A stretch of DNA of 64,000 nucleotides from Caldicellulosiruptor changbaiensis (GCF_003999255.1 NZ_CP034791.1:1094501-1158500); one strand, 5' to 3'. Shown: positions 36,582 to 47,698, numbered from the stretch's first letter. Translations and numbers: made by a program. Notes: a model not told the origin generated them from the sequence alone.

Positions 36582-38462
36582 GTGGCTTTCTTGCCAATCT
36601 GCAAAGAGGACATGAAAAGACGCGGCTGGGATGAGCTTGACTTTGTGTTTGTATGTGGTGATGCGTATGTAGACCATCCTTCTTTTGGACATGCTATAAT
36701 CTCGAGAATAATTGAGGATTTTGGATTCCGAATAGGAATTATTCCTCAACCAGATTGGAAAGATTCAAAGAGTATTACAATATTAGGTAGACCACGTATT
36801 GCTTTTTTAGTGTCAGCTGGGAATCTTGATTCAATGGTTGCGCATTATACTTCATTCAAAAAACCGCGAAGTCAGGATTATTACTCACCTGGGATGAAGA
36901 TGGGTTTGCGTCCTAACAGGGCTACAATTGTGTATTGTAATCTCATAAGAAAGGAATATGGTGATATTCCCATTATAATTGGAGGAATCGAGGCATCACT
37001 CAGAAGGTTTGCTCACTATGATTACTGGTCTGATAAGGTAAGAGCATCTATCTTAATTGACAGTGCAGCTGACCTTCTGATATTTGGCATGGGGGAAAAA
37101 CCGTTATTTGAAATTTTACCAAGGCTAAAAAAAGGCGAGGATTTAAGACAAATTAAAGATGTGCAAGGAACGTGTTATGTTGCAAAAGACCTTTCTCATC
37201 TTGAAGGAAAGGATTATATAGTTATTGACAGCTATGAAAAGGTAAAAGAAGACAAGGAGGCATACGCAGAAGCATTTGCTATTCAGTACAGAGAACAGAA
37301 TCCTTTTACGGGTAGGATAATTGTGCAGCCTCACAAAAACCTGTATCTTGTTCAAAATCCACCTGCAAAGCCTCTTACAACAGAAGAATTGGACTATGTG
37401 TATTCTTTGCCATATGAACGTAATTACCATCCAATCTACGAAAAAGATGGCGGAATTAAAGCTCTTGAAGAGGTAAAATTTAGTATTGTTTCTCACAGAG
37501 GATGTTTTGGTGGATGTAATTTCTGTGCTCTGCATTTTCACCAAGGAAGAATAATTCAAAAGAGAAGTGAAAAGTCAATCTTAGAAGAAGTAAAAAAGCT
37601 CACCAAGCTTCCTGATTTTAAGGGGTATATTCACGATGTTGGAGGCCCAACTGCAAACTTCAGAAATCCTGCTTGCAGTCTTCAGCTTGAAAGAGGTGCT
37701 TGCAAAGACAGAGGGTGTCTGTTTCCAACACCTTGTAAAAACTTGGTTGTGGACCACAGGGAATACTTTGAGCTGCTCGAGAAGATAAGAAAAATAAAAG
37801 GTGTAAAAAAAGTGTTCATTCGTTCGGGAATAAGGTATGATTATCTTTTACTTGACAAGAATTATGAAAAATATCTCGAAGAACTTTGTCGCTATTATGT
37901 TTCTGGCCAGTTAAAAATTGCACCTGAACATATTTGCAATAATGTGTTAAAATATATGGGTAAACCATCAAAAGAAGTTTATGAGAGGTTTGTAGAAGAA
38001 TATTTTAAAACTAACAAGAAACTTAAAAAGAAACAGTTCATAATTCCCTATTTGATGTCAGGGCATCCAGGGTGTACATTAAACGATGCAATTGAACTTG
38101 CTCTTTACTTGAAGAAAAATGGTTTTATTCCTGAACAGGTTCAGGACTTTTATCCAACACCAGGAACAGTTTCAACTACTATGTACTATACTGGTTTAAA
38201 TCCTTTTACATTAGAAAAGGTATATGTACCCAAAACCTTGAAAGAAAAAATGATGCAAAGGGCGTTGCTTCATTTTAATAATCCTGAAAATTATGATCTT
38301 GTGTATGAAGCATTAAAACTTGCAAATAGGGAAGATTTGATTGGCTATGGGAAAAACTGCTTAATTGCTCCAAAAAAACAAGACGGGGGTAAGAGAAGTG
38401 TCAGCAAAGATAATCGACGGCAAAAAGATGGCACAGAGAATAAAAGAGGAGGTAAAAAGTGA
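36582..38462 (+). CDS. YgiQ-family radical SAM protein
   Basis: 626 residues, GTG start. N-terminal region [34 protein letters not shown] is the family mark. Radical SAM cysteines are in [20 protein letters not shown]. Substrate unknown. Its highly basic tail ([16 protein letters not shown]...) is encoded by DNA that also starts folD in another frame, a 65-nt overlap. The tail may therefore be dispensable. Confidence 0.9.
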   Translation: MAFLPICKEDMKRRGWDELDFVFVCGDAYVDHPSFGHAIISRIIEDFGFRIGIIPQPDWKDSKSITILGRPRIAFLVSAGNLDSMVAHYTSFKKPRSQDYYSPGMKMGLRPNRATIVYCNLIRKEYGDIPIIIGGIEASLRRFAHYDYWSDKVRASILIDSAADLLIFGMGEKPLFEILPRLKKGEDLRQIKDVQGTCYVAKDLSHLEGKDYIVIDSYEKVKEDKEAYAEAFAIQYREQNPFTGRIIVQPHKNLYLVQNPPAKPLTTEELDYVYSLPYERNYHPIYEKDGGIKALEEVKFSIVSHRGCFGGCNFCALHFHQGRIIQKRSEKSILEEVKKLTKLPDFKGYIHDVGGPTANFRNPACSLQLERGACKDRGCLFPTPCKNLVVDHREYFELLEKIRKIKGVKKVFIRSGIRYDYLLLDKNYEKYLEELCRYYVSGQLKIAPEHICNNVLKYMGKPSKEVYERFVEEYFKTNKKLKKKQFIIPYLMSGHPGCTLNDAIELALYLKKNGFIPEQVQDFYPTPGTVSTTMYYTGLNPFTLEKVYVPKTLKEKMMQRALLHFNNPENYDLVYEALKLANREDLIGYGKNCLIAPKKQDGGKRSVSKDNRRQKDGTENKRGGKK

Positions 38463-39267
38463 GATAGAAAAGTTAAAAGAAAAGGGAATAGAGTCAACAT
38501 TGGCTGTTGTAATTGTCGGCAATGACCCTGCTTCAAGAAGTTATGTTAATTCAAAAAAAAGAACGTGTTTAGAGCTGGGAATAAATTCAGTAGAGTATGC
38601 ACTGGATACCACTACGACTCAAGAGCAGCTTGAAAATCTTATTGAAAAGCTAAATCAGGATCCAAAGATTAATGGTATTTTAGTACAGCTTCCATTACCA
38701 AACGGTTTGGATGAGTCAAGAGTTTGTAAGAAAATTTTGCCTCAAAAGGATGTTGATGGTTTTCATCCTATGAATGTTGGTATGCTTGCAACAGGTATAG
38801 ATTTTGAATATAGTATCAAACCATGCACACCATTTGGTGTGATAGAACTTTTGAAAAGAGAAAATATAGAAATCAAAGGGAAACATGCGGTTGTGATAGG
38901 ACGCAGCAATATAGTAGGAAAACCTTTGGCCCTCTTACTTCTAAGGGAAAATGCTACTGTGACAATATGTCACTCTTACACAAGGGATTTAAAAGACATA
39001 TGCAAGACTGCAGATATATTGGTTGCGGCAGTGGGCAAGCCAAAATTTGTAACTGCTGATATGGTAAAAGAGGGGGCTGTTGTAATTGATGTTGGAATAA
39101 ACAGGGATGAGACCACAAAAAAGATAGTAGGTGATGTAGATTTTGAAACTGTAAGAAGGGTTGCATCTTACATAACGCCAGTACCAGGTGGTGTTGGACC
39201 AATGACAGTTGCGATGCTTATGAAAAATACACTTTTTGCAACACTACTTCAGAACGGGCTTATATAA
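38398..39267 (+). CDS. folD: Bifunctional methylene-THF dehydrogenase/cyclohydrolase FolD
   Basis: 289 residues from GTG 38398 with GGGGGT upstream; a longer frame from 38365 is not family-like. Interconverts 5,10-methylene- and 10-formyl-tetrahydrofolate. Motifs: [71 protein letters not shown] and [15 protein letters not shown]. Catalytic lysine in YVNSKKR is present. Confidence 0.96.
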   Translation: MSAKIIDGKKMAQRIKEEVKSEIEKLKEKGIESTLAVVIVGNDPASRSYVNSKKRTCLELGINSVEYALDTTTTQEQLENLIEKLNQDPKINGILVQLPLPNGLDESRVCKKILPQKDVDGFHPMNVGMLATGIDFEYSIKPCTPFGVIELLKRENIEIKGKHAVVIGRSNIVGKPLALLLLRENATVTICHSYTRDLKDICKTADILVAAVGKPKFVTADMVKEGAVVIDVGINRDETTKKIVGDVDFETVRRVASYITPVPGGVGPMTVAMLMKNTLFATLLQNGLI

Positions 39268-39295
39268 AAGATAGTAAAAAATGGAGGAGTTTAGT

Positions 39296-40618
39296 TTGGT
39301 AAAGGTTGGTTTTGTATCACTTGGGTGTAACAAAAATCTTGTTGACAGTGAAATAATGATGGGGGCGTGCAAAGAAGCTGGGTTTGAGATCACACCAAAT
39401 GCTGAAGATGCTGATGTCATTGTTATTAATACATGCGGGTTTATAAATGATGCAAAACAAGAGTCGATTGACACCATATTAGAAATGGCTGAGTACAAGA
39501 ATAAAAAGTGCAAATTTTTAATAGTCACAGGATGTTTATCACAACGCTATAAAGACGATATTTTAAAAGAGCTGCCAGAGGTTGATGCAATCCTTGGTGT
39601 AAAAGAGATGTTGAAACTTCCAGATGTAATCAAAAAACTTTATGAGGGGGAGAGCAAACTCCAAGTATTTGACGACAAACCTACATTTATCTATACAAGC
39701 TCAACGCCACGCCTTATTGCAACCCCTAAGTTTTATGCCTACATAAAAATAGCAGAAGGTTGCAACAATAGATGCTCATATTGTTCAATACCGTTGATTA
39801 GGGGAAATTACACAAGTAGATATATAGATGATATAATTCAGGAGGCAAAAAGGCTTTCTGAGGATGGTTATAAAGAGATTGTACTCACTGCTCAGGATAC
39901 AACAAAATATGGAATAGATATATATCAAAAAAAGATGTTAGCAACATTGCTTCAAAAATTAAGTGAGATTGATAACATAAAATGGATTAGATTTTTATAC
40001 TCTTATCCAGAAGACATTGACGATGAGCTTTTAAATATTGTAAAGAGTCTTCCAAAAGTTGTTAAATACTTTGATATACCAATTCAGCACATTAATAACA
40101 GAATATTAAAACTAATGAACAGAAAGACCTCATCGGAAGGTATTAAAGAGCTCATTCAAAGAATAAGGTCAGCATTTGATGAGGTTGTAATAAGGACAAC
40201 AGTTATGGTTGGATTCCCAACAGAGTCAGAAGATGAGTTTGAAGAGCTTTATGAGTTTGTCAAGTGGGCAAAGTTTGATAGGCTTGGTGCATTTATGTAT
40301 TCCCAAGAAGAGGGAACACCTGCTGCTGATTTACCACAAACAGATGATGAGACAAAGGTCAAAAGATATGAAAGGATTTTAAATCTTCAAAGAAAGATTT
40401 CACTGGAAAGAAATAGAAAGAGAATTAGCAAAAAGTATGAGGTTGTTATAGAAGGCAGAGATAGGAATAACTTTTACATTGCGAGAAGCCAATTTGAAGC
40501 TCCTGAGGTTGACGGGAAAATTATTGTGTTTTCTAAGCGAAAACTTTTACCTGGAGAGTTTGTAGTTGTAAAAATATTGGATGCGTTTGAGTATGATTTG
40601 GTAGGAGAGGTAATTTGA
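39296..40618 (+). CDS. rimO: Ribosomal protein S12 methylthiotransferase RimO
   Basis: About 440 residues. It adds a methylthio group to an aspartate of S12. N-terminal MTTase domain KVGFVSLGCNKNLVDSE, radical SAM CNNRCSYCSIPLIRG, and a C-terminal TRAM domain. I prefer TTG 39296, since GGAGG (39283-39287) would be inside the coding region if ATG 39281 were used. Its stop overlaps pgsA. Confidence 0.95.
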   Translation: MVKVGFVSLGCNKNLVDSEIMMGACKEAGFEITPNAEDADVIVINTCGFINDAKQESIDTILEMAEYKNKKCKFLIVTGCLSQRYKDDILKELPEVDAILGVKEMLKLPDVIKKLYEGESKLQVFDDKPTFIYTSSTPRLIATPKFYAYIKIAEGCNNRCSYCSIPLIRGNYTSRYIDDIIQEAKRLSEDGYKEIVLTAQDTTKYGIDIYQKKMLATLLQKLSEIDNIKWIRFLYSYPEDIDDELLNIVKSLPKVVKYFDIPIQHINNRILKLMNRKTSSEGIKELIQRIRSAFDEVVIRTTVMVGFPTESEDEFEELYEFVKWAKFDRLGAFMYSQEEGTPAADLPQTDDETKVKRYERILNLQRKISLERNRKRISKKYEVVIEGRDRNNFYIARSQFEAPEVDGKIIVFSKRKLLPGEFVVVKILDAFEYDLVGEVI

Positions 40619-41166
40619 TGAATATTGCTAATATAATTACAAGTATAAGGATATTGTTGATTCCTATATTTATGTTCTTTTTACTCAATTATAACATTTC
40701 ATATTCAAAAGTGATAGCCGCAGTTATTTTCATTATTGCAGCTATAACAGACAGTCTGGATGGGTATATTGCGCGCTCTAAAAAGATTGTAACTAATTTT
40801 GGAAAATTTCTTGACCCGCTTGCAGATAAGCTGTTGATTACAGCAGCACTTGTTGGACTTGTTGAACTTCAAAAGATTTCTTCTTGGATAGCTATGATAA
40901 TAATTGGACGAGAATTTATTGTAACAGGGCTTAGAATGGTTGCTGCTGCAGAAGGTATAGTAATTTCTGCTAACATTTGGGGAAAGTTAAAGACGATAAG
41001 TCAGATTATTGCAATAGTGTTACTTTTGGTTGACAACTATCCTTTTAGATTTCTAGATTTTCCTTTTGACAAGATAGCTTTATGGGTTGCTGTGATACTC
41101 ACTATCTATTCAGGTGTTGACTATATACGGGTTAATTGGAGAGTAATAGACTTTACGAAAAAGTGA
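40618..41166 (+). CDS. pgsA: CDP-diacylglycerol-glycerol-3-phosphate phosphatidyltransferase
   Basis: 182 residues, membrane enzyme of phosphatidylglycerol synthesis. CDP-alcohol phosphotransferase motif D(x)2DG(x)2AR(x)8G(x)3D(x)3D is seen as TDSLDGYIARSKKIVTNFG followed by KFLDPLADKLL. Several transmembrane helices. ATG overlaps the rimO stop. Confidence 0.95.
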   Translation: MNIANIITSIRILLIPIFMFFLLNYNISYSKVIAAVIFIIAAITDSLDGYIARSKKIVTNFGKFLDPLADKLLITAALVGLVELQKISSWIAMIIIGREFIVTGLRMVAAAEGIVISANIWGKLKTISQIIAIVLLLVDNYPFRFLDFPFDKIALWVAVILTIYSGVDYIRVNWRVIDFTKK

Positions 41167-41180
41167 GGCGATTTTTCAAG

Positions 41181-42416
41181 ATGATGGCTGAGATAATCTG
41201 TGTTGGTACAGAGCTCTTGCTTGGTCAGATAGTGAATACAAATGCACAGTATCTTTCGCAAAGGTTAGCAAGCTTAGGAATAGACTTATATTTTCAGACA
41301 ACAGTTGGTGACAATTTAAATAGGCTCAAAAGTGCTATCGACATCGCACTCAAAAGATCAGATATACTTATCTTTACTGGTGGACTTGGACCAACATCTG
41401 ATGATATTACAAAGGAAGCTGTGTGCGAATATTTTGGAAAGAAGCTTATACTAAATCAAGAGGTTTTGAATAAGATTGAAGAGTACTTTAAACACCGTGG
41501 TGTAAAGATGCCAGAAATTAACAAAAAACAGGCATATGTTCCTAAGGATAGCATCATATTGGAAAACAGGCATGGTACTGCACCGGGACTTATAATTGAG
41601 AAAGATGGTAAAATAGCAATTTTACTGCCAGGTCCACCATTTGAGATGCAGCCCATGTTCGAAGAGTATGTTGTGCCTTATTTAGAAAAATTCTCTAAAG
41701 AGAAGATATATTCAAGAGTTTTAAAATTCATCGGAATTGGTGAGTCATCTATTGAAGAGAGGTTAAGTGAACTTATACACAACCAGTCAGACCCGAGCTT
41801 AGCTTTGTACGCAAAACCATTTGAGGTTGAACTGAGAATCTCAACGAAAAAAAGTAACGGAGCTTTAGCAAAAGATATACTTGACCAAATGGAAAGCAAG
41901 ATAAGAGCTTTGCTTGGTGAGTATATCTATGGTATAGATAATCAGACTTTAGAAGAGGTTGTAGTTGAGATGCTTTTGCAAAAAGGTCTTAAGGTTTCTG
42001 TAGCAGAGTCATGTACAGGTGGACTCATATGTAACAAAATTACAAATGTTCCTGGTGCGTCAAATGTTTTTGACAGAGGTTTTATAACATACTCAAATGA
42101 AGCAAAGGTAAAAGAGCTGGGAGTATCAGAAGAAACATTAAAGAATTTTGGTGCTGTGAGTCATGAAGTAGCTAAGCAGATGGCTCAAGGTGCTCTAAAA
42201 AATTCTTTGGCAGATATTGCAATATCCACAACTGGAATTGCTGGACCAACTGGAGCAACAAAGACAAAACCAGTAGGGCTTGTATATATTGGAGTTGCTA
42301 CAAAAAATTATATTGACAGTTTTGAGTTTAGATTTTCAGGTGATAGGCTTAGGATTAAAGAGACTGCTTCAAAGGCTGCTTTAGACATTCTCAGAAAGAC
42401 CATAATTAATTATTGA
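41181..42416 (+). CDS. cinA: CinA-family protein (nicotinamide-nucleotide amidase type)
   Basis: 411 residues. N-terminal MoaB/MogA-like domain ([36 protein letters not shown]) and C-terminal CinA amidase domain ([28 protein letters not shown]). Such proteins recycle pyridine nucleotides. In many bacteria cinA precedes recA, as here. I start it at ATG 41181; a longer frame overlaps pgsA. Confidence 0.93.
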   Translation: MMAEIICVGTELLLGQIVNTNAQYLSQRLASLGIDLYFQTTVGDNLNRLKSAIDIALKRSDILIFTGGLGPTSDDITKEAVCEYFGKKLILNQEVLNKIEEYFKHRGVKMPEINKKQAYVPKDSIILENRHGTAPGLIIEKDGKIAILLPGPPFEMQPMFEEYVVPYLEKFSKEKIYSRVLKFIGIGESSIEERLSELIHNQSDPSLALYAKPFEVELRISTKKSNGALAKDILDQMESKIRALLGEYIYGIDNQTLEEVVVEMLLQKGLKVSVAESCTGGLICNKITNVPGASNVFDRGFITYSNEAKVKELGVSEETLKNFGAVSHEVAKQMAQGALKNSLADIAISTTGIAGPTGATKTKPVGLVYIGVATKNYIDSFEFRFSGDRLRIKETASKAALDILRKTIINY

Positions 42417-42460
42417 AAAGTTTGCTTCAAAATTATATAATAATTCTAAACATTTGTTCG
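42413..42460 (+). promoter_or_regulatory. recA promoter with LexA-type SOS box
   Basis: TTGAAA (42413-42418), 17-nt spacer, TATAAT (42436-42441). Just downstream, AAAC-ATTT-GTTC (42448-42459) matches the Gram-positive LexA/DinR core GAAC-N4-GTTC at all but one base. This places SOS control directly at the start of transcription. Confidence 0.75.
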
Positions 42461-42478
42461 AAAAGTTGGAGGTTTAAA

Positions 42479-43549
42479 ATGGAAAACTTAGATAAGAAGA
42501 AAGCCTTAGACAGGGTAATCATGGAGATTGAAAAGGCATATGGCAAAGGTGCCATTATGAAACTTGGCGAGATGGCCAAAGAAAACATTGACGTAATTCC
42601 AACAGGAGCACTTTCTTTGGACATTGCGCTGGGTGTTGGAGGAGTTCCACGAGGAAGGATTGTAGAGATATACGGTGCTGAGTCATCTGGTAAAACAACA
42701 ATTGCACTACACATAATAGCAGAGGCGCAGAAGATGGGTGGTGAAGCAGCGTTTATTGACGCTGAGCATGCTTTAGACCCATTTTATGCAAAAAGGCTGG
42801 GGGTAGACATAAACAATCTCATTGTCTCTCAGCCAGACAGTGGTGAGCAGGCGCTTGAGATTGTTGAAGCACTTGTGAGAAGTAATGCGATTGATGTTAT
42901 TGTTGTCGACTCGGTTGCAGCACTTGTGCCACAAGCAGAGATTGATGGAGAGATGGGAGAGGCCCATGTTGGACTTCAAGCAAGGCTTATGTCACAAGCA
43001 CTAAGAAAGCTTGCAGGGATTACAAGCAAAACAAAGACCACAGTTATATTCATTAACCAGCTAAGAGAAAAGGTTGGTGTGATGTTTGGCAATCCTGAGA
43101 CAACACCAGGTGGTAGAGCGCTGAAGTTCTACGCATCAGTCAGGCTTGAGGTCAGAAAAGGCGAGATTATAAAACAGCAAGGTCAACCAATTGGAACAAA
43201 AGTTAAGGTAAAGGTTGTTAAAAACAAGGTTGCGCCTCCGTTCAAAGAGGCTGAGTTTGATTTAATATATGGTGAAGGAATATCAAAGGAAGGAAATGTT
43301 TTGGACGTTGCAGTCAACATTGACGTCATCCAAAAGAGTGGCGCATGGTATACTTACAATGGTCAAAAGATAGGACAAGGCAGAGAAAATGCAAAACAGT
43401 TTTTAAAAGAAAATCCTGATATTATGCAAGAGATAATTGAAAAGATAAAACAAAATGCAAATCTTGCGTTTGAGAAGATAAAGACAACAGCTGAAATACC
43501 CGAAGATGACTTTCTTTTAAGTGGTGAAATAAATGAGGATATTGGATAA
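42479..43549 (+). CDS. recA: Recombinase RecA
   Basis: 356 residues from ATG 42479 (GGAGG upstream); longer frames start before the promoter. Walker [10 protein letters not shown], Walker [12 protein letters not shown]2-region [21 protein letters not shown]. Forms the strand-exchange filament and triggers LexA cleavage. recX overlaps its 3' end by 17 nt. Confidence 0.98.
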   Translation: MENLDKKKALDRVIMEIEKAYGKGAIMKLGEMAKENIDVIPTGALSLDIALGVGGVPRGRIVEIYGAESSGKTTIALHIIAEAQKMGGEAAFIDAEHALDPFYAKRLGVDINNLIVSQPDSGEQALEIVEALVRSNAIDVIVVDSVAALVPQAEIDGEMGEAHVGLQARLMSQALRKLAGITSKTKTTVIFINQLREKVGVMFGNPETTPGGRALKFYASVRLEVRKGEIIKQQGQPIGTKVKVKVVKNKVAPPFKEAEFDLIYGEGISKEGNVLDVAVNIDVIQKSGAWYTYNGQKIGQGRENAKQFLKENPDIMQEIIEKIKQNANLAFEKIKTTAEIPEDDFLLSGEINEDIG

Positions 43550-44135
43550 AAAGTTACATGGTGAAAGGTATTTGATAATCCTCGAAGATGGAAGAGAGTT
43601 TGCGATAGACAAGGATATCTATTTTGAAAAAAGAGTATATGAATTGGAGGATATTGATGAAAAAACTCTTAGTCTACTTATTTTTGAGGACAATCTAAAA
43701 AAGGCAAAACAAGATCTTGTTGGCTATCTTACAAGGTATCCAATGAGGTCTGAGTTCATGTATTATAAACATCTGCTTGACAAAGGATATGATTCAGCTA
43801 CTGCTGCTGAGGCGGTAGCTTATTTTGTTAAGATAGGGTATATTGATGAGCTTTCTGCCGCCAAAAAACTTGTGGCAAAGTATCAAAGGTCTAAATCCAA
43901 TCTTCAGATAGTAAATATTCTTAAGAAAAATGGATTTAAAAATTCTACAATCTCTCAACTAAATCTCAGCCCTGAAAGTGACTTACGGCTTCTTGATAAA
44001 CTTTTACAAAGAAAGCTAAGACATCTCAAAAAGCCTGACAATAAAGAGATTTTGAAATTAATAAAATGGTTTGTTGCAAGAGGATATGATTACAATACAA
44101 TAGTAGAAAAAATTAGGGAATACTTAGATTATTGA
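43533..44135 (+). CDS. recX: Regulatory protein RecX
   Basis: 200 residues. RecX helical repeats: [21 protein letters not shown]..., [17 protein letters not shown], and C-terminal [18 protein letters not shown]. Modulates RecA filaments. Overlaps recA, so the two are co-translated. Confidence 0.88.
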   Translation: MRILDKKLHGERYLIILEDGREFAIDKDIYFEKRVYELEDIDEKTLSLLIFEDNLKKAKQDLVGYLTRYPMRSEFMYYKHLLDKGYDSATAAEAVAYFVKIGYIDELSAAKKLVAKYQRSKSNLQIVNILKKNGFKNSTISQLNLSPESDLRLLDKLLQRKLRHLKKPDNKEILKLIKWFVARGYDYNTIVEKIREYLDY

Positions 44136-44229
44136 AAAATCACTGTTGTTGACACTCTGTGCAAAAAGTAATAAAATTTAATTGTGACAGTTTTAAGACT
44201 TCCAAGCTAAAAAGAAGGAGGTGCAAAAG

Positions 44230-45786
44230 ATTAGTGATACATTAAAGTTAATAATTACTGCAGGAGTCAGTATAGCTCTTGCAATAGTTGCCTTTTTCTT
44301 GGGCTATTTATATAGAAAAAAGATTGCAGAAAAGACAATAAAAAGTGCTGAACAAGAAGCCCAAAGAATTGTCGAGGAGGCAAAAAAACAAGCCGAGGCA
44401 TATAAGAAAGAAGCAACACTCTTAGCAAAAGAAGAGATTCACAGAGCAAGAAGCGAGTTTGACAGAGAAGTAAGAGAAAGGCGTGCAGAGCTTCAGAGAT
44501 TTGAAAGAAGGCTAATCCAAAAAGAAGAGATGCTTGATAAAAAAATGGCTGCTGTTGAGGAAAAAGAAGAGCAGTTGAATCAAAAAATAAAGGATGTGCA
44601 AAAACTACAAGAGGAAATAGAACTATTAAAACAAAAGCAGCAGGAAGAGCTTCAAAGAATTTCTGGACTTACCCAAGAAGAAGCACGCCAGATTATCCTA
44701 AAGAGTGTTGAGCAGGATGTAAAACACGATGTTGCACTTATGATTAAGGAGTTAGAACAACAAGCAAAAGAAGAGGCTGATAAAAAAGCCAGAGAAATCA
44801 TTGCACTTGCTATCCAACGATACTCTTCAGATTATGTGGCAGAAAACACTGTATCTGTTGTAACATTACCAAATGACGAAATGAAAGGTAGAATAATAGG
44901 AAGAGAAGGAAGAAATATCAAGACATTTGAAACTGTCACTGGAATTGATCTAATTATCGATGACACTCCAGAGGCTGTGATTCTTTCAGGATTTGATCCT
45001 ATAAGGCGTGAGATTGCAAAACTCACTTTAGAAAAGCTGATTTTGGATGGTCGAATCCATCCTGCGCGAATTGAAGAAATGTATGAAAAAGCTAAACGTG
45101 AAGTTGAAAACAAAATTTGTGAAGAAGGCGAAAGAGTTGTATTTGAACTTGGTATTCACAACCTTCACCCAGAGCTTATAAAGTTGATTGGTAAGCTTAG
45201 ATACAGAACAAGTTATGGTCAAAACGTACTTGCTCACTCTATCGAGGTTGCAAACATTGCAGGTATCATGGCAGCAGAACTTGGACTTGACCAGAGCATT
45301 GCAAAACGAGCAGGGCTTTTGCATGACATTGGTAAAGCTGTTGACCATGAGGTTGAAGGTTCTCATGCTTTAATTGGTTATGACCTTGCAAAAAGGTATA
45401 AAGAAACAAACCCTGATGTCCTGGAAGCGATTGGTGGACATCACGGAGAGATGGAAACAAGGTCAATTTACAATGTGTTAATTCAAGCTGCTGATTCAGT
45501 TTCAGCAGCACGACCAGGGGCAAGAAGAGAATCTCTTGAGTCGTATATAAAGAGACTTCAGAAGCTTGAAGAAATTGCAAACTCATTTGATGGTGTTGAG
45601 AAAGCATATGCTATTCAAGCAGGTAGAGAGATAAGAATTATGGTAAAACCAGATCATGTCAGTGACGATGATATTGTCATAATGGCAAGAGAGATAGTGA
45701 AAAGAATTGAAAGTGAGCTTGATTACCCTGGACAGATAAAGGTAAATGTCATTCGTGAAGTTAGAGCTGTTGAATATGCAAAGTGA
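44230..45786 (+). CDS. rny: Ribonuclease Y, probable AUU start
   Basis: 518 residues as drawn. N-terminal membrane helix ([21 protein letters not shown]), long coiled coil (about 30-190), KH domain ([15 protein letters not shown]), HD domain ([18 protein letters not shown]). It starts mRNA decay at the membrane. Start choice: the only conventional in-frame codon is GTG 44221, but that G is part of the ribosome site GGAGG (44217-44221), so it cannot be used with that site. The next in-frame codon at proper spacing (8 nt) is ATT 44230. No ATG, GTG or TTG follows before the membrane helix. B. subtilis RNase Y is about 520 residues, in agreement. Confidence 0.93.
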   Translation: MSDTLKLIITAGVSIALAIVAFFLGYLYRKKIAEKTIKSAEQEAQRIVEEAKKQAEAYKKEATLLAKEEIHRARSEFDREVRERRAELQRFERRLIQKEEMLDKKMAAVEEKEEQLNQKIKDVQKLQEEIELLKQKQQEELQRISGLTQEEARQIILKSVEQDVKHDVALMIKELEQQAKEEADKKAREIIALAIQRYSSDYVAENTVSVVTLPNDEMKGRIIGREGRNIKTFETVTGIDLIIDDTPEAVILSGFDPIRREIAKLTLEKLILDGRIHPARIEEMYEKAKREVENKICEEGERVVFELGIHNLHPELIKLIGKLRYRTSYGQNVLAHSIEVANIAGIMAAELGLDQSIAKRAGLLHDIGKAVDHEVEGSHALIGYDLAKRYKETNPDVLEAIGGHHGEMETRSIYNVLIQAADSVSAARPGARRESLESYIKRLQKLEEIANSFDGVEKAYAIQAGREIRIMVKPDHVSDDDIVIMAREIVKRIESELDYPGQIKVNVIREVRAVEYAK

Positions 45787-45792
45787 GAAAGA

Positions 45793-45836
45793 AAAGCGTG
45801 TTTTGTTCAAGCTTTTGAACAGAACACGCTTTTTAT
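45793..45836 (+). terminator. Terminator after rny
   Basis: AAGCGTGTT-TTGTTCAA (from 45793) pairs with TTGAAC-AGAACACGCTT (to 45832), followed by TTTTA. A strong hairpin of about 15 pairs. Confidence 0.88.
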
Positions 45837-45873
45837 AAATCCTTTTTTAGTTTAAAAAATTTGGAGGTTTGGA

Positions 45874-46653
45874 ATGAGATTTTTAGCAATAGGCGATGTT
45901 GTTGGAAGGCCAGGAAGAAATATTCTCAAGAATTCCCTCTCAAAGGTCAAGGAGAATTATAGGATAGACATTGTTATAGCAAATTGTGAAAATGCAGCTG
46001 GTGGAAATGGTCTTACCAAAAAGGTTGCTGATGAGCTATTTGATATAGGAATTGACATTATGACAATGGGCAATCATGTATGGTCTAATAAGGAGATTTT
46101 TTCATTTATAGACAGTGAGCAGCGTATCATAAGGCCTGCAAACTATCCGGAAGGTACAACACCTGGTAGAGGTTATAACATTTTTGAAAAAAACAATATT
46201 AAGTTTGCGGTGATAAATCTGTGTGGGCGTGTGTTTATGGACAACTTTGATTGCCCGTTTAGAAAAAGTGACGAGATTTTAAAAAAGCTTGACATAAATA
46301 TAATAATTGTAGATTTTCATGCTGAAGCAACATCTGAAAAAATTGCTTTAGGTTTTTACCTTGATGGACGTGTTTCTTGCGTGTATGGTACACATACACA
46401 TGTCCAAACAGCCGATGAAAAGATTCTTCCAAACGGGACAGCGTATATCACAGATATTGGAATGACTGGTCCTTGTGATTCAGTTTTAGGGGTTGATAAG
46501 GAGATTGTAATTCAAAAATTTGTTACTATGTTGCCTGTCAAGTTTGAAGTGGCCAAAGGAAAAGCTCAGTTCAATGGAATTGTGTTTGAAATTGATGATT
46601 CAACTGGCAAAGCCATTTCTATTGACAGAATTAGCTTCACTTTAGAAGAATAA
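45874..46653 (+). CDS. ymdB: YmdB-family metallophosphoesterase
   Basis: 259 residues. Metal-binding motifs: AIGDVVGRPGR, ANCENAAGGNGLT, MGNHVWSN, VDFHAEATSEK and GTHTHVQTADE. In B. subtilis YmdB is a phosphodiesterase acting on cyclic nucleotides and affects biofilm and motility decisions. Following rny is the usual order. GGAGG lies upstream of the ATG. Confidence 0.93.
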   Translation: MRFLAIGDVVGRPGRNILKNSLSKVKENYRIDIVIANCENAAGGNGLTKKVADELFDIGIDIMTMGNHVWSNKEIFSFIDSEQRIIRPANYPEGTTPGRGYNIFEKNNIKFAVINLCGRVFMDNFDCPFRKSDEILKKLDINIIIVDFHAEATSEKIALGFYLDGRVSCVYGTHTHVQTADEKILPNGTAYITDIGMTGPCDSVLGVDKEIVIQKFVTMLPVKFEVAKGKAQFNGIVFEIDDSTGKAISIDRISFTLEE

Positions 46654-46662
46654 TTGAAAAAA

Positions 46663-46708
46663 AAAGAGGCTGCAGGGAAAAGAGTTTTGTAGCCTCTTAA
46701 TTTTTTTT
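46663..46708 (+). terminator. Terminator after ymdB
   Basis: AAGAGGCTGCA (46664-46674) pairs with TTGTAGCCTCTT (46687-46698), followed by AATTTTTTTT. Confidence 0.85.
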
Positions 46709-46733
46709 CATAAAATTGCAGGTAACATAATAA
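46705..46733 (+). promoter_or_regulatory. Possible sigma-E-type promoter of the spoIIIA operon
   Basis: TTTTCATA (46705-46712), 13-nt spacer, CATAATAA (46726-46733), which resembles the mother-cell sigma-E pattern (CATA-like -35, CATACAAT-like -10). The match is partial; the call rests mainly on the known sigma-E control of this operon in Bacillus. Confidence 0.35.
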
Positions 46734-46773
46734 TTATTTACTATAAAACAAATGAATAAGGATGTGATTTACT

Positions 46774-47697
46774 ATTGTAAAACTCAAAACTAATTCTATA
46801 CATACTCTTTTAGAAAAACTCCCTTGTGAGATTTACAGTAATATACAGAAAAGATTTCAACAGGAAGGTACTTCCAAAATCAATGAAATAAGGATAAATT
46901 TATTTTGTCCTCTTATTGTTTTGGGAAATGAGGAGTATATCTTTGAGAATTTGATAATAACAAAAGAGCTTCTCCACTCAGCTATAAGAGCGCTTACTAA
47001 CAACTCTTTATTTAGTTATGAAAGAGAGATTCTTCAAGGCTATTTTACTATAGAGGGTGGACATAGAATAGGTGTTGCTGGTAAATTTACTTCAGATGGT
47101 AAAAGAATAATTTCGCTAAATTCTATCACAGGTCTTAATATAAGAGTTGCAAAAAGCATTGAAGGAATTGGCATTAAGGTGATAAAGCATATTTTAAATC
47201 CATCAAAATCCATATATAACACTCTCATAGTATCACCGCCTGGCTGTGGTAAAACCACTCTTTTGAGGGATATTGTAAGGATTTTAAGCAATGGAGAAAT
47301 TAATCTATCTTTTGGTGGTTTCAGAGTTGTTGTAATTGATGAGAGGTCAGAGATAAGCACATACTCACAAGAACAAAGCAAGCTTGGTACCAGAACATCT
47401 GTTTTAGATGGTGTGGACAAATTAAACGGTGTGTTTATGGCAATCCGAAGTCTAAATCCACAGATAATTGCTATGGATGAGCTTGGCGGTCCTCAAGACT
47501 ATTTAGCAGTGGCTGAAGCTTCTAAAATGGGTGTAAAAGTCATTGCAACTATGCATGGGGAAAATCTGCATGAACTTAAAAAAAGGACGTATTCAAAAAG
47601 GGTTCTTGAACAAAATGTTTTTGAAAAGGTGATATTTTTAAGTTCTAAGGATGGTCCAGGTACAGTAGAAGAAATAATAACATTGGGTGATAAATAA
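46774..47697 (+). CDS. spoIIIAA: Stage III sporulation protein AA, probable AUU start
   Basis: 307 residues as drawn, the length of B. subtilis SpoIIIAA. AAA+ ATPase of the mother-cell/forespore channel: Walker A VSPPGCGKTT, Walker B IIAMDELGG. The conserved N-terminal part (LLEKLPCEIYSNI..., KINEIRINLFCPLIVLG) is encoded upstream of the first conventional start (TTG 46921), so that start would remove conserved sequence. The frame is closed by TGA 46765. ATT 46774 sits nine nt after GGATG within AAGGATGTGAT, one base from a perfect anti-16S match. No other start codon lies between. Confidence 0.92.
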   Translation: MVKLKTNSIHTLLEKLPCEIYSNIQKRFQQEGTSKINEIRINLFCPLIVLGNEEYIFENLIITKELLHSAIRALTNNSLFSYEREILQGYFTIEGGHRIGVAGKFTSDGKRIISLNSITGLNIRVAKSIEGIGIKVIKHILNPSKSIYNTLIVSPPGCGKTTLLRDIVRILSNGEINLSFGGFRVVVIDERSEISTYSQEQSKLGTRTSVLDGVDKLNGVFMAIRSLNPQIIAMDELGGPQDYLAVAEASKMGVKVIATMHGENLHELKKRTYSKRVLEQNVFEKVIFLSSKDGPGTVEEIITLGDK

Positions 47698-47698
47698 G

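Noticed and set aside
45266-45607. Long antisense frames inside rny, xseA, iorA and other core genes.
   Set aside because: All lie fully opposite conserved genes, start at random codons and have atypical amino-acid composition.
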